A stretch of DNA of 64,000 nucleotides from Proteles cristata cristata (Eukaryota > Chordata > Mammalia > Carnivora > Hyaenidae). Position 1 is the first letter of the stretch, and every line of letters starts with the position of its first letter. Positions 1 to 10,702 of the stretch are shown here, piece after piece. The notes below the pieces were generated by a model. The model was not told where the DNA came from and ran no database searches. It saw only the letters and a program-made list of their open reading frames with translations. The position numbers and the translations under genes are program-made. The DNA is taken from the NCBI GenBank assembly GCA_017311185.1, contig JAESUZ010000756.1, positions 1,302,001 to 1,366,000 of the forward strand, given 5' to 3'.

Positions 1-54
1 GACGTGGATTTAGATGAAGGTGTAACTGCTGTACTAACTCTGTGATATTACTTA

Positions 55-215
55 GACATAAGTGCTTTAAGCCTGGGTCTCCTTATCTATAAAATGAAAG
101 TAATATTCCTCCCTTTCAGGATTATATGAGAACTAAGTGAGATAATAACTTTAATGCACTTAGAATAGTGCCCATGACTTAGTAGGTGCTTACTATATGA
201 CATCTACTATTACTT
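55..215 (+). repeat. MIR SINE fragment
   Basis: The run from 'acataagtgctttaagcctg' through 'ctataaaatgaaagtaat' to 'gtaggtgcttactatatgac' follows the MIR order: the 'cctcatctgtaaaatgggg' box, then the 'gcacttagaacagtgcctgg' box and the 'agtaagtgctcaataaat' end. Confidence 0.65.
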
Positions 216-266
216 TTAAAAACAATTTTTTAAATAGAAGCATATATCATTTAAAATGTACATCTA

Positions 267-410
267 GGGGCGCCTGGGTGGCTTAGTCGGTTAAGCGTCC
301 GACTTTCGCTTGGGTCATGATCTCGCGGTTCGTGGCTTCGAACTTCTGGAGCCTGTTTCAGTCTGTGACTCCCTCTCTCTCTGAGGCTGTCTCTCTCCTA
401 GAAATACAAA
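267..410 (+). mobile_element. CAN SINE (young subfamily), internally deleted
   Basis: Head GGGGCGCCTGGGTGGCTTAG, A box and B box region, then a jump from 'cgtggcttcgaac' straight to 'ttctggagcctg', so the central part is missing. It is flanked by the target-site duplication GTACATCTA at 258-266 and 411-419. The tail has the CCTAGAAAT motif of the young subfamily. Confidence 0.92.
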
Positions 411-490
411 GTACATCTAATATTATCTGGAAGGAAAAACTATTATCTGCTCATTGAAATTAACAACAGTCCTTAGAATAGAGCTTTATG

Positions 491-674
491 GGGACGCTTG
501 GGTGGCTCAGTTGGTTAAGCATCCAACTTTGGCTCAGATCATGATCTCGAGGTTCATGAGTTTGAGCCTCATGTCAGGCTCCGTGCTGGCAGCTCGGAGC
601 CTACTTAGAATTGTGTCCCTCTCTCCCTGCCCCTCCCCCCTCTCAAAAATAAACAAACATTTAAAAATATATAA
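491..674 (+). mobile_element. CAN SINE, first of a tandem pair
   Basis: Degenerate feliform SINE (GGGACGCTTGGGTGGCTCAG head, CT-rich tail, A-rich end). It and the next SINE together are bracketed by ATAGAGCTTTATG (478-490) and ATAGAGCTTTGTG (887-899). Confidence 0.9.
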
Positions 675-886
675 GGGCGCCTGGGTGACTCAGTCAGTTG
701 AGCAACCAATATAGACTTAGGTTATGATCTCACAGTTCATAGGTTGAGCCCTGCGTCAGGCTCTGTGCTGGCAGCTCAGAGCCTGGAGCCTGCTTCAGAG
801 TCTGTGTCCCCTCTCTCTCTGCCCCTCTCCTTTTCACACTCTGTCTCTCAAAATAACAAACAAACATTTAAAAAACATTTTTTAAT
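675..886 (+). mobile_element. CAN SINE, second of a tandem pair
   Basis: A second head-to-tail SINE begins GGGCGCCTGGGTGACTCAG right after the A-rich tail of the first. Either it inserted into that tail or the pair moved as a dimer. Confidence 0.9.
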
Positions 887-899
887 ATAGAGCTTTGTG

Positions 900-3196
900 C
901 AACACTGGGAATCACCTCTTTTTATTAAAGAAGGAATATTTATGGGCACAACTGTAATAAAAGCAAAAAACAAAAGCACTAATTATGTTTGTATGTGAGT
1001 AAGGCTTGTAAAATACTTCTTCAATTCAGAGTTCAGAAATGCAGAAAGGAAAAAGGACTTCAGGGTCAAAAAGTGTTTCTGTGGGTCATTTCATCTACAT
1101 GAAAGGGAATATTTAGAAAACCTAAAAAGGTCAAAGTAACCTGAACCCAAATTTTATTGACAAAAGCTTAAGCTACCTTTAGCATATGTCATCACACTAT
1201 AATCAGGACCATCAACAAATATTTACTGAGGGCCTCCTGCACCCCACACAGCAGTGTGGGCCATATTTATGGTTACATGATCTGGAGAATTACTAAGAAC
1301 TATACAATAAGCCACAGTCTTGAATAAATACAATCTGATTTAGGGAGACAGGACATAGCATAAAAATAAATCTGTAAAAAAAATTATGGAAAAAAACCCA
1401 GCTTGCAAAATTTTTCAATGTTTTTTAGAATGTGCTTGTATTACTATAAAAGAAAAAATATTTTAAAACAAAGCTTAAGATGAGGGAAAGACTAAACAAT
1501 TCTCTATCACAAATTTTTTGTCAATAACCTCACAAAACAAAAATTTCAGGTCGAAAAAAAAAATTTCAGATCGAATGGTATGAAAATGCCAATTTCAACC
1601 ATGCTTTTTTACATGGGAACGAAATTTTATATGGTTCAGCCTTTGTTTCAGTGAGTCGTTTTTTTAAAGTCAAATACATATTGGTCTATGTTTAATACCT
1701 ATAATCTACCTAAAATACTCTAAAGTCCTGCTTATTTCTTCTGGAGCCTATTCAGATATGAGGCAATTTGGGGAGAAAAAAAATTACTTAATGTTTAAAC
1801 TCTGGGATTGAAAAACTAGCACAAAGAGTTGATCAGTGATGCAGAAAAGTTTCACCTAATACATTTCATAAGGGACAAAAATTTAAATGCACATGGTAGA
1901 TCCGCTCCAGCGAACCTTGTTAGTACAGTGATATTCTCTAACAACCAAATTTAAGAATAACTGCCCTCCAAAGAATTTGCTTTGCTTCGAAGATTATGCA
2001 GACTGTGAACATTCATGGAATATAATTGCCATCCCAAATATATAACTTCACAATAGACAGTAAATTGTTTCAATGTCATAGAATGGAAAAAGTTTTCATA
2101 TCTTTAGAAGGTGTCCAATTTGACTAATGTCCCTTTTGTCCCATGCAATGAATCATAAAATACAAAACTCATCTATATCTTGTTACGTATTTTCAAAACA
2201 ATTTTCAATTCCCACACAACATTAATTACCACCAGAAATCTAAAATCTGAGTTTTTAAGAATGACATGTGATCACCTTACTTGAATACACAAAGAAAAAT
2301 TTAGCAAATAAACAAAGTATAGATAATATATTGACTTGTTTAATATAGTTAAAGAGTTGTTTGACTATCATTCTTTGATCATCTAAAAAGTCTCATGATA
2401 TGAAAGACTGTCATCTAATTTATGAGCTTTGAAAATCTAAGGACCATGTATCAACTCTTTGAATGCACCAACCACTATGCCCAAAATATATCCCAACATT
2501 GAACCAACATTCATGGTTCAGCATCACTTCATAAGGGACAAATGCTCTTTCTGCTTTATGTGATTTTAAGACAATCTGTGAGGCACTGGTCTGATTACAT
2601 CTTTTCCTAGCCATTTTAACATTAGAGTATCTGATATAAATTTAATAACATAGGAAAAAAAAACTAAAACTTACCTTCTTTGAGAGTTGGAGAATATAAT
2701 TCCTAATCAAACGATTGGTAACAGATTCTGAAGATATTTGAAGCTACATGTTCATTTATCTGACTGATCAGAACCTTAGAACCTACCAAAATAAGATCTA
2801 TAAACCAAATGTTTTTTTTGGACAAAGCTAATACTGTTTATTTAAGAATTGATAGCTTGCCCAGGAGATTCATTTCTGTTTTCAGATAAGTTTTGTTTGC
2901 TAAAAGAAAGCACAGAACAACTATCTCAAAAACCATCAATAATTTTTTTCCAAAAGATAGCAAATATGCTATTCATAGGGAAGGGAGATGCTAACCGCCA
3001 CTGGTATTCATGGCGAACACACCACAAACTGGCAACAAAAGTGGAGTTTGCAAAGCAACAAGTATTTTTCATTCTGAGCTTCAGAGGTGAAAACCTGTAC
3101 TGAGAAAAAAGATGCTGCAAAATCCTAATTATAATGGATAACAGGTTAATATTCTTACTAGCTAAAGAGCTCTTTAAAATCTATCTTAAAAATAAC
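900..3196. other. AT-rich intergenic DNA
   Basis: No gene, splice-flanked exon or recent repeat was recognised. Short open frames near 2420-3120 have no family resemblance. Old unrecognised repeats may be present. Confidence 0.5.
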
Positions 3197-3204
3197 ACAT
3201 GTGA

Positions 3205-3412
3205 CGGGCCCCTGGGTGGCTCAGTTGGTGAAGCATCCAACTTCAGCTCAGGTCATGACCTCATGGTTGGTGAGTTCAAGCCCTCCGTCGGGTTCTTACG
3301 CTGACAATGCAGAGCCTGCTGGGGATTCTCTCCCTCCCTCTCTCTGCCTCTCCCCCACTTGTATGCACACACGTGCGTGCTCTCTCAAAGTAAATAAACT
3401 TAAAAAAATAGA
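3205..3412 (+). mobile_element. CAN SINE
   Basis: Head GGGCCCCTGGGTGGCTCAG, B box near 'gagttcaagccctccg', CT-rich region and A-rich tail. Target-site duplication ACATGTGA at 3197-3204 and 3413-3420. Confidence 0.92.
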
Positions 3413-3420
3413 ACATGTGA

Positions 3421-4014
3421 ACAGAAAAACTAGAAGAAGATTTATAAAAGACAGAATACTTAAAGGCTAATAAACATAATTTTTTTCAAGTTCAACTAGT
3501 AATGAAAGGATTACAGATTTTTTAAATGGCATGTCACCAGTCTTGAAATCACATTTATGGTCTGATGACAGGAAACAGGCAATGTGGAATACTACTTGTA
3601 GAAGCACAAGTTGTTACAGCCTTCTTAGAATTGCCTTCAGCTCAAAATCTCAACACACTGAAAGAAAGAAAAAGCTTTCCTATTGTCTCATCTACATTTC
3701 AGAATAATATAACTGAAAGCCTACTTCATTCATACAAGCAAAAAAAAAAAAATCCTTTCTAGCCATAGATAAAATCTCTAAAAATATATAATGGTACAGA
3801 TTCAGAAACTTAATATTATGAATGTTACTCTATTTCCAAAATTTGTTTCTAAACTGAGGCCTCCTAGAGGAATAGACACATGAAAATAGCCTAACCATAT
3901 ATGAAAAGAAATAAGAGAGTTACCCCACAAGTTATTGGCAAGCATTGTTTTAAAACTAAGATTGATGCAGTGAAAGACAGTTCATTAATGCAACCAAATT
4001 ACAAATAGAACTGT
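3421..4014. other. Intergenic DNA, nothing recognised
   Basis: AT-rich with an A12 run near 3740. No exon, RNA gene or clear repeat was seen. Confidence 0.5.
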
Positions 4015-4180
4015 TAAGGACTAAATGCGTCTACCCAAAATTCATAAGTACCTCAGAATCTTGATTATATTTGGTGATAAGCTTTTTAAATAGGTAATTA
4101 GGTTAACATGAGGTCATTAGGGTGGACCCTAATCCAATAATGATGGAGATCCTTACAGGAAGAGGAAATTAGGACATGTA
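4015..4180 (+). mobile_element. MLT1-like MaLR LTR fragment
   Basis: Features such as 'acccaaaattcataagtacc', 'gattatatttggtgataag', 'aggtcattagggtggaccc' and 'ccttacaggaagaggaa' appear in the order of mammalian MaLR LTRs. Only part of the LTR is present, with no internal region. Confidence 0.65.
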
Positions 4181-5235
4181 AAAACTGGCAAAATCAGAAT
4201 AATGCCTGTAGATCAGTTAACACTATTTTACCAATGGCAATTTCCTTATTGTAATAACGTGCTATGTATGGTTCTATGAGATGTTACCATTGAGGGAAGC
4301 CACATATTACAGGGAAACTCTCTGTACTGTTTTTATAACTTCTTGTAAATCGATACATACTCTAAAAGAAAAAAATTTTAGAAGTATACATTGTAATAGA
4401 CCTTTTTTTGGGGGGAGGGGGCAAGAGGAGGCCCACTTAGTCAACCACTCCTCCTTTCTGAGATCACTTGATTTCCTTTTAGAGAAAAACGGTATAAATA
4501 TTGCCCCACTGCACACAGACAATGGAGTTCTAAATCAAGGAGCTTTTATACTTCCAAGCCTCATGCATCTATATTGTCCATCAAGTATGACGCCAGCAAG
4601 AAAATTCCTCTCAGAGCCAAGGTCTAGAGACATGATCCAAGCTGGTCTAATCAGACTCTCCAGGGCTTTTCACTTGGGTCAGTGATGCAACAAAGGAAAG
4701 ACAGTCAGGGGTTATTCATTCCTAAGTGCCCACAAAGCTCTTGTTGCCCTGGTCTTCCAATGGCTGTTACCCTGTGATCTACTGAGCATCTTTTCAGTAT
4801 ATTCCCTTTTGCTTGAGTTAGCGGACATGGTAAACAAAGAACTGTAACTGAATAAATGGTGTCTTATCCAGGCTTATTTTAAATAAAGAGTTAAGGGAAC
4901 TTGTCCTCCTGTGAGTTCCCTCTCCAATTAGGGACAGTCGGTTACAGACTCTCATTGCTTTGCATGAGAGCTTAAATTAAAATATTTTCATCTCTGTCAA
5001 AACTGAGCAGCAGATTCTTATCATTTGAGTCCGTTGGGTCTCCAGACTGATGCTTTCAGGAAGCAGTTCTGCCCACCAGATCAATTTTTTGGACAGACAT
5101 CTGAAGATCTTTGGTTTCACCTCAGGAATATTCTCTATCAAAACTAAAAAACTTCAAGACTTCTGCTCACCATTCTCTGGGACTTTATTTAAGCAAAGGA
5201 ACTCTTACGTGATCACACATAAGACAACAGACTTT
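4181..5235. other. Intergenic DNA, nothing recognised
   Basis: An open frame at 4281-4685 has no recognisable domain or codon pattern and I do not call it a gene. No other structure was seen. Confidence 0.5.
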
Positions 5236-5239
5236 CAAA

Positions 5240-5384
5240 TCCAACAGACCTGATTGGACGCTGTCATCAATCACTGTGTACTGGTATTCAGAGCTTGTGC
5301 AACAGACCTGACCTCCTTAAGCTTCTGTTTTCTTCTTCAAAAACTAAAGGTAATATCATTACCCTGTGGATTACTTGGAGTATT
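5240..5384 (+). repeat. MIR SINE fragment, split by a later SINE
   Basis: The section 'cctccttaagcttctgtttt' to 'attacttggagtattaaata' resembles the MIR core. It resumes after the inserted SINE as 'catcaggcactaagtagac' near 5665-5685. Confidence 0.5.
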
Positions 5385-5397
5385 AAATAAGAGTTTC

Positions 5398-5634
5398 CAG
5401 GGACACTTGGCTGGCTCAGTTGGTAGAGGACATGACTTTTGATCTTAGGGTCATGAGCTCAAGCCCCACGTGGGCTATAGAGATTATTAAAAAAAATTTT
5501 TTTTTAATAAATCAGTATATGGAGTTGAATCATTTTATTCCTTTAGTCTCTTTTCCAACCAACTTTATTGACATTTTATTGCATCATAACATTGTAGGAG
5601 TTTAAAACTTTAAAAAATTGCTTTATGAAATAAT
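5398..5634 (+). mobile_element. Older CAN SINE with about 120 bp of extra 3' sequence
   Basis: The SINE body (GGACACTTGGCTGGCTCAG head to an A/T-rich tail near 5506) is followed by about 120 bp of non-SINE sequence before the distal repeat. The 13-bp duplication AAATAAGAGTTTC lies at 5385-5397 and 5635-5647, so SINE and extra sequence appear to have inserted together. Confidence 0.75.
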
Positions 5635-5829
5635 AAATAAGAGTTTCTATAATACCCCTGAAGCCATCAGGCACTAAGTAGACATTTCTTCAACCTTTGG
5701 CACTGCATCAGACAACTTAAGCAAGAAGAAGGAGGAGGAATAAAGAGGAAAAAATATGCTCCTTCCTATCCCTTAGAGACAAGGGAACTTACACTGTTTT
5801 AAGTTTTCATGTCACTTTATATACATTAT

Positions 5830-5965
5830 TTCATGTGTTCACATCATACATGTGAAATAAGGCAAGTATTCTTTTTCCTGCTGTAATTGGGAGACACTGA
5901 GGCATCATGTTGAGTTAGAAGCAGAACCAGGTCCAGAACCAAAGTTCCTACCCTGCTTCTCTGAT
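5830..5965 (-). repeat. MIR SINE fragment
   Basis: Reads like the reverse of MIR ('gagacactgaggcatc', 'agaaccaggtccagaacca'). Divergent, so moderate confidence. Confidence 0.4.
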
Positions 5966-5989
5966 GCCCTTTGCCAGATCCACATTTTT

Positions 5990-6210
5990 CTTTATTTGTT
6001 TTAATGTTTGTTTGTTTGTTTTGAGAGAGAGAGAGAGAGAGAATAAGTGGGGGAAGGGCATAGAGAAAGAGGAAGACACAGAATCCAAAGCAGGCTCCAG
6101 GTTCTTAGCTATCAGCACAGAGCCTGATGGGTGGTTGAATTCATGAATCATGAGATTATGACCAGAGCCAAAGTCAGACACTCAACCCACAGGGCCACCC
6201 AGGCACCCTG
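5990..6210 (-). mobile_element. CAN SINE
   Basis: Reverse-oriented SINE: T-rich tail, (GA)n, then 'gagccaaagtcagacactca' and GGGCCACCCAGGCACCC at its head. Short duplication TCCACAT at 5979 and 6212. Confidence 0.9.
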
Positions 6211-6218
6211 GTCCACAT

Positions 6219-7852
6219 ATTTTTAGAAAAAGTATTTTTTATACATCTACAAACATCTGGTTCAGAAATATCAAACTCCCAGGCCAAAAATCAGGATATA
6301 TTTGTCAACTGGTATTGTAATTTGAGTAATCTCTTTGGCTATGTGTGTAAAAAAAAAAAAGTTTTATATGTGTATAAAAGTAACAGATACTAAAATTGCC
6401 CTCTAGTCTAGTCATAAAATTGGGACAATTATATAGAAAATACTTCAGATTGTGTTAACTAAAGGATGTAATTATATGCGTATTATATGATGTATCCTTC
6501 TGAGCTATACCAGCTATCAAATCAGGCCAGAACAAAAATCTGACTTCTTACTGCTCCTCTGTTAGAGAAAAGATGGCCTCATAAAAAATTCTCTCTCCAT
6601 ATTTTGTATTCTGTGACTTCAATAATATCCCACTTGGGGTAGGAAAAGCAAGATCATTCTAGCAAATGTATTATTACAATAAAGTACAGCAATAAAAGAA
6701 GACATAGACCATAGAATAATAGCTGGCTCCCATCACAATTTCAATAATACAAGTAAGAGTCTGGAGTAATTTATCAAAATGTTTAATCTATCAATGGAGG
6801 TGCAATTCAAGGTAGGTTCATAAAATGTTAGATTTAAAGAAACATCAGGGATTATGACTATAACCATCAAACCTCCTCCTCCATTTTTAGATTGTGAATC
6901 TGAAGATCAGAGAGGTTCAATTAACACTGCAGGGTAACATAAACCCAGACCAATAAGATGGTGGGAAGATTTCAAGGTAGGAATCTGGAATTTGAGCTGT
7001 GTCTCTGCCTCATGCCACTTATATCACCTTTCATATTGTTATTTAATAATCTAGACAGAATTTATAATAATTTATATTTTGCCACTTGGGGGGAAATAGT
7101 CCAACTGTTTTCTCAAAGTAAAATGGTATAATGATGAAAAAACACAAAAATAATTCCTATATCTGAGGTTGTAGTGAGAATTAACCAAAATGCCCTTCTA
7201 TCAAAAAGCACTTTGCAATCCATAAATTTCCATGCAAATGTTGGTTATTAGTAATAGGATGCTGAGTGTTAGAAATTTCTTACTGTTTTTCCAAACTGTT
7301 GGATTCTGCTGAGAGTTCCAAGATTTTCTTATTCACCATTGTTTCCAGGAAACTTGTCACAGTGTATGGTATATAGAAGGCAGTCAACAACTATTTGTTA
7401 AATTGGTATGTTATTTTTGGAAATTATGTCTTATTCCGTAGTTCATATTACTACATAATTCTCTGATGACTTTTCTTTTTGATCTCAAGGAAAATCTCTG
7501 TGTCCTCCAGAACAGGCTTTTCAGTTAGCTAGGAGAGAAACAAGATGGTGGACTGAACTGCCTCCTGCCAACCACACATCACTAAAAATGAGGGGGAAAA
7601 AAAGTGAAGTCCAGTTCTACTTTTTTTTTTATGTCCTTTGGGCTACATTCTGAGAAATGCTTTGACCTGATTTTCTAGTTCACTAGCTTACCCCTTATCT
7701 GGTCTTGATTTCTGTCATTCTTCTCATCTATTGAAGTCTCTTTTTTTCCAACATCACATTTGTATTTTCTAGAGTCTTTATTTTTTCTCTCTTTTGGACA
7801 TGGTAGCTTTCACATCTCCCTGAAGTGTTTAAAGATACGTGATATAACCTAT
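6219..7852. other. Intergenic DNA with faint MIR traces
   Basis: A MIR-like segment lies near 6870-6960 ('gatcagagaggttcaattaa'). Otherwise no exon, RNA gene or recent repeat was recognised. Confidence 0.45.
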
Positions 7853-7865
7853 TGTAAAGTCTGGT

Positions 7866-8100
7866 GCTTTTTTTTTTTTTAATTTTTTTTAATGTTTTAT
7901 TTATTTCTGAGAGAGCAAGAGAGAGACAGCATGAGCAGCAGAGGGTCAGAGAGAGAGGGAGACACAGAATCCGAAACAGGCTCCAGGCTCTGAGCTAGCT
8001 GACAGCACAGAGCCCGACGCGGGGCTTGAACCCACGAACCGTGAGATCATGACCTGAGCTGCAGTTGGACACTCAACCTACTGAGCCACCCAGGTGCCCC
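7866..8100 (-). mobile_element. CAN SINE (CAG-AAATAAATAAA tail type)
   Basis: Reverse-oriented, nearly intact copy. Target-site duplication TGTAAAGTCTGGT at 7853-7865 and 8101-8113. In SINE sense its tail reads CTCTCTCAGAAATAAATAAA. Confidence 0.95.
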
Positions 8101-8113
8101 TGTAAAGTCTGGT

Positions 8114-8907
8114 TCTATTTGTTCTATTCACTCTGTGGATAGAGTTAGAAGCCTTTTTCTTTGTTGGTGATTTCTCTCCTAGATGTTTAATGTTGGTTTC
8201 ATACTTACCTTTTAAGTTGAGCTTTGTCATTAGTTTGTCTGTGATTTATTTTTTTATCAAAACCTCTTCTTGGATATATCAGCGAGTGGAATATACTGCC
8301 ACAGGTAAAGTAATTACTAGTTTTGGTGCATGACGCTCCCCATTACTCTTAGATGATGCTGAAGCCAGGGGACTTCATGCCCATCTGAACCAAGACTCCA
8401 CATTCACAGTTTCTTCTGGAGGATAACAATTTTGACATCTGCTACATGGCTCCTGCCTATCTCTTCTTGGAGCTGTTTTTCAACCTAGTACCCTCTCCTG
8501 TGTCTTCTTAGTCCTATCTCTGATTAGGGACATATCTAGAGCCACTGCTACCTTGCTAGCACTCTTCCCCTGTACATATCTTGGGCACTGTTTTCCTCCT
8601 ATATGTTTATCTCAGAACATATGTTTGGTGTGTCTGGGCTTTCTCATAGCTCTTGGCCTATCAAGAGCACCCCTTCTATTTCTAGCATGGCTATTGGTTA
8701 ATTTTTTTAATTTCATTTTTAGGCTAGATCCAAAATTTCAAATATTTGAAAATGAGAGTGCCTAAAGGAGAGAATAGAGAGAATGGAAGAGAGAAAATAC
8801 TCAATGCAGTAGTAAAAAGAAATATTCCAGAACAAACAAACAAAAAAAACCCCTCAGACTAAAAGGCAAAAGTGAATAAAAAAATGAATCACACTATGCA
8901 TTACTAT
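8114..8907. other. Intergenic DNA, nothing recognised
   Basis: Unique-looking sequence. The small open frame at 8553-8765 has no family resemblance. Confidence 0.5.
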
Positions 8908-8926
8908 AAAAATTTCAATACACATT

Positions 8927-9143
8927 GGGGCGCCTGGGTGGCTTAGTCGGTTAAGCGTCCGGCTTTCGCTTAGGTCATGATCTCGCGGTTCGTGGGTTCG
9001 AGCCCCGCGTCGGGCTCTGTGCTGACTGCCAGCTCAGAGCCCGAAGCCTGTTTCAGTCTCTGACTCCCTCTCTCTCTGACCCTCCCCTGCTCACGCTGTC
9101 TCTCTCTCTCTCTCTCTCTAAATAAATAAAAACCTTTAAATAA
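8927..9143 (+). mobile_element. CAN SINE (young subfamily)
   Basis: Near-intact copy with 'ggctttcgcttaggtcatga' and the diagnostic GTGCTGACTGCCAGCTCAG. Target-site duplication of 16 bp, AAAAATTTCAATACAC, at 8908-8923 and 9144-9159. Its tail has lost the CTAGA motif. Confidence 0.96.
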
Positions 9144-9426
9144 AAAAATTTCAATACACCGAATGCACAGAGAAAATCCTGATGTCTTGCAAAAAGAGAG
9201 AAAAAATAAAAGCTGATCATCAACTAAGAAAACAGAATCATACTGACATTAAACTTTTCTTCAGTATATCTGAACACAAGATGACGGTGAAGTAGACATT
9301 TCAAAGGTCAGAATACAAATATTTCTAAACCCAACCAAGGTGTAAGAGCAAATAAACACATTATCATGCTCGTGGAATCATAGAAAATTCATTAGCCACA
9401 AGCTATCATTTAAAGCATTACTGGAG

Positions 9427-9653
9427 GGGCACCTGAGTAGCTCAGTTGGTTAAGTGTCCGACTTCAACTCAGGTCATGATCTTGCAGGTTGTGGATCTGA
9501 GCTCCACATTGGGCTCTGTGCTGACAGCTCAGAGTCTGAAGCCTTCTTCAGATTCTGTGTCTCCCTCTCTCTCTACCCTTCCCCCACTGGCATGCTGGCT
9601 CTCTCTCTCTTTCAAAAATAAACTTTAAGAAAAAATTTTAATAAAAAATGAAT
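9427..9653 (+). mobile_element. CAN SINE
   Basis: Feliform SINE with a perfect 15-bp duplication AAAGCATTACTGGAG at 9412-9426 and 9654-9668. Confidence 0.95.
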
Positions 9654-9729
9654 AAAGCATTACTGGAGATGTTTTAAAGAAAAAAAAATTATCCAAAACA
9701 GGAATGTGAGAGCAAAAGCAATGATGATG

Positions 9730-10702
9730 AGTATAATGAGGGACGTAGACCAATGGAATAGAACTGTAAGTCTAGAAATAAACACAAGCCTTTATGGTCA
9801 ACTGATTTTGATAAGCGTACCTAAATAATTCAGTGAGAAAAAAAAAAGAGTCTTTTCGATGAGACACTACTAAATAGTGACATGCTTAAGGATGAATGAA
9901 ACTGGACAACCAGCTTAACCAATATACAAAAAATTAACTCAAAACAGATAAAGTATCTAAACGTAAAAGCTAAAATCATAAAACTCTAAAAAGAAGTCAG
10001 AGGTGTAAATTTTCATGTCTTTGGGTATATTTTCTTAGATATGACATCAAAAGCATACAATAAAATTAAAAATAATGATAATTTGGACTTCACCAAAATT
10101 AAAACCTTTGGACTCAAAGGATACTATCAAGGAAATGAAAGACAGCACAAAGAATGATAGAAAGTATTTTCAAACCATATATCTGATAAGAGATTTGTAT
10201 CTAAAGAGCTACAACTCAATAATAAAGAGACATATAGCCCAATTTTATAAATGGCTAAAGATCTGAACAATATCTCTAAGGAAGCTATACAAATGGCAAT
10301 GAGCACCTGAAATGTGGGCAATGTCACAAGTCTTTAGAGAAATTGAAATCAAAACCCCAATGAGATATTACTTCATACTTACTAAGGTGACTAGAATCAA
10401 AAAGACCAACAACAACAGATATTGGAGACGATGTGGAGAAATTCCCTCACGCGTTGCTGGTGGGAACATATAACAGGACAATGGCTTTGGAAAACAGTTG
10501 GGCAGTTTCTCAAAAAGACATACATAGAGCTATCATACGACCTAGCAAGTCCACTCCTAGGTATATAAACAGGAGAAAGGAAAAACAAACATCTACACAA
10601 AAACTTGTACAAAAAGTGACAGCAGCGTTATTCACAATAACCAAAAGTTAAAGCAATCCGTATGTTCACCAACAGATAAACAGATTTGAAATGTATCATA
10701 TT
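9730..10702 (+). mobile_element. Older L1, left part (interrupted)
   Basis: L1 ORF2 3' sequence: 'gtagaccaatggaatagaac', 'gataagagatttgtatctaa', 'gagatattacttcatactta' and 'gcagcgttattcacaataac'. It breaks at 10702 where a younger L1 inserted, and resumes at 13485. All frames are broken. Confidence 0.85.

Noticed and set aside
267..410. Possible tRNA genes at SINE heads
   Set aside because: The A and B boxes are those of the tRNA-Lys-derived SINE. None folds as a complete tRNA with intact acceptor stem as far as can be judged by eye.
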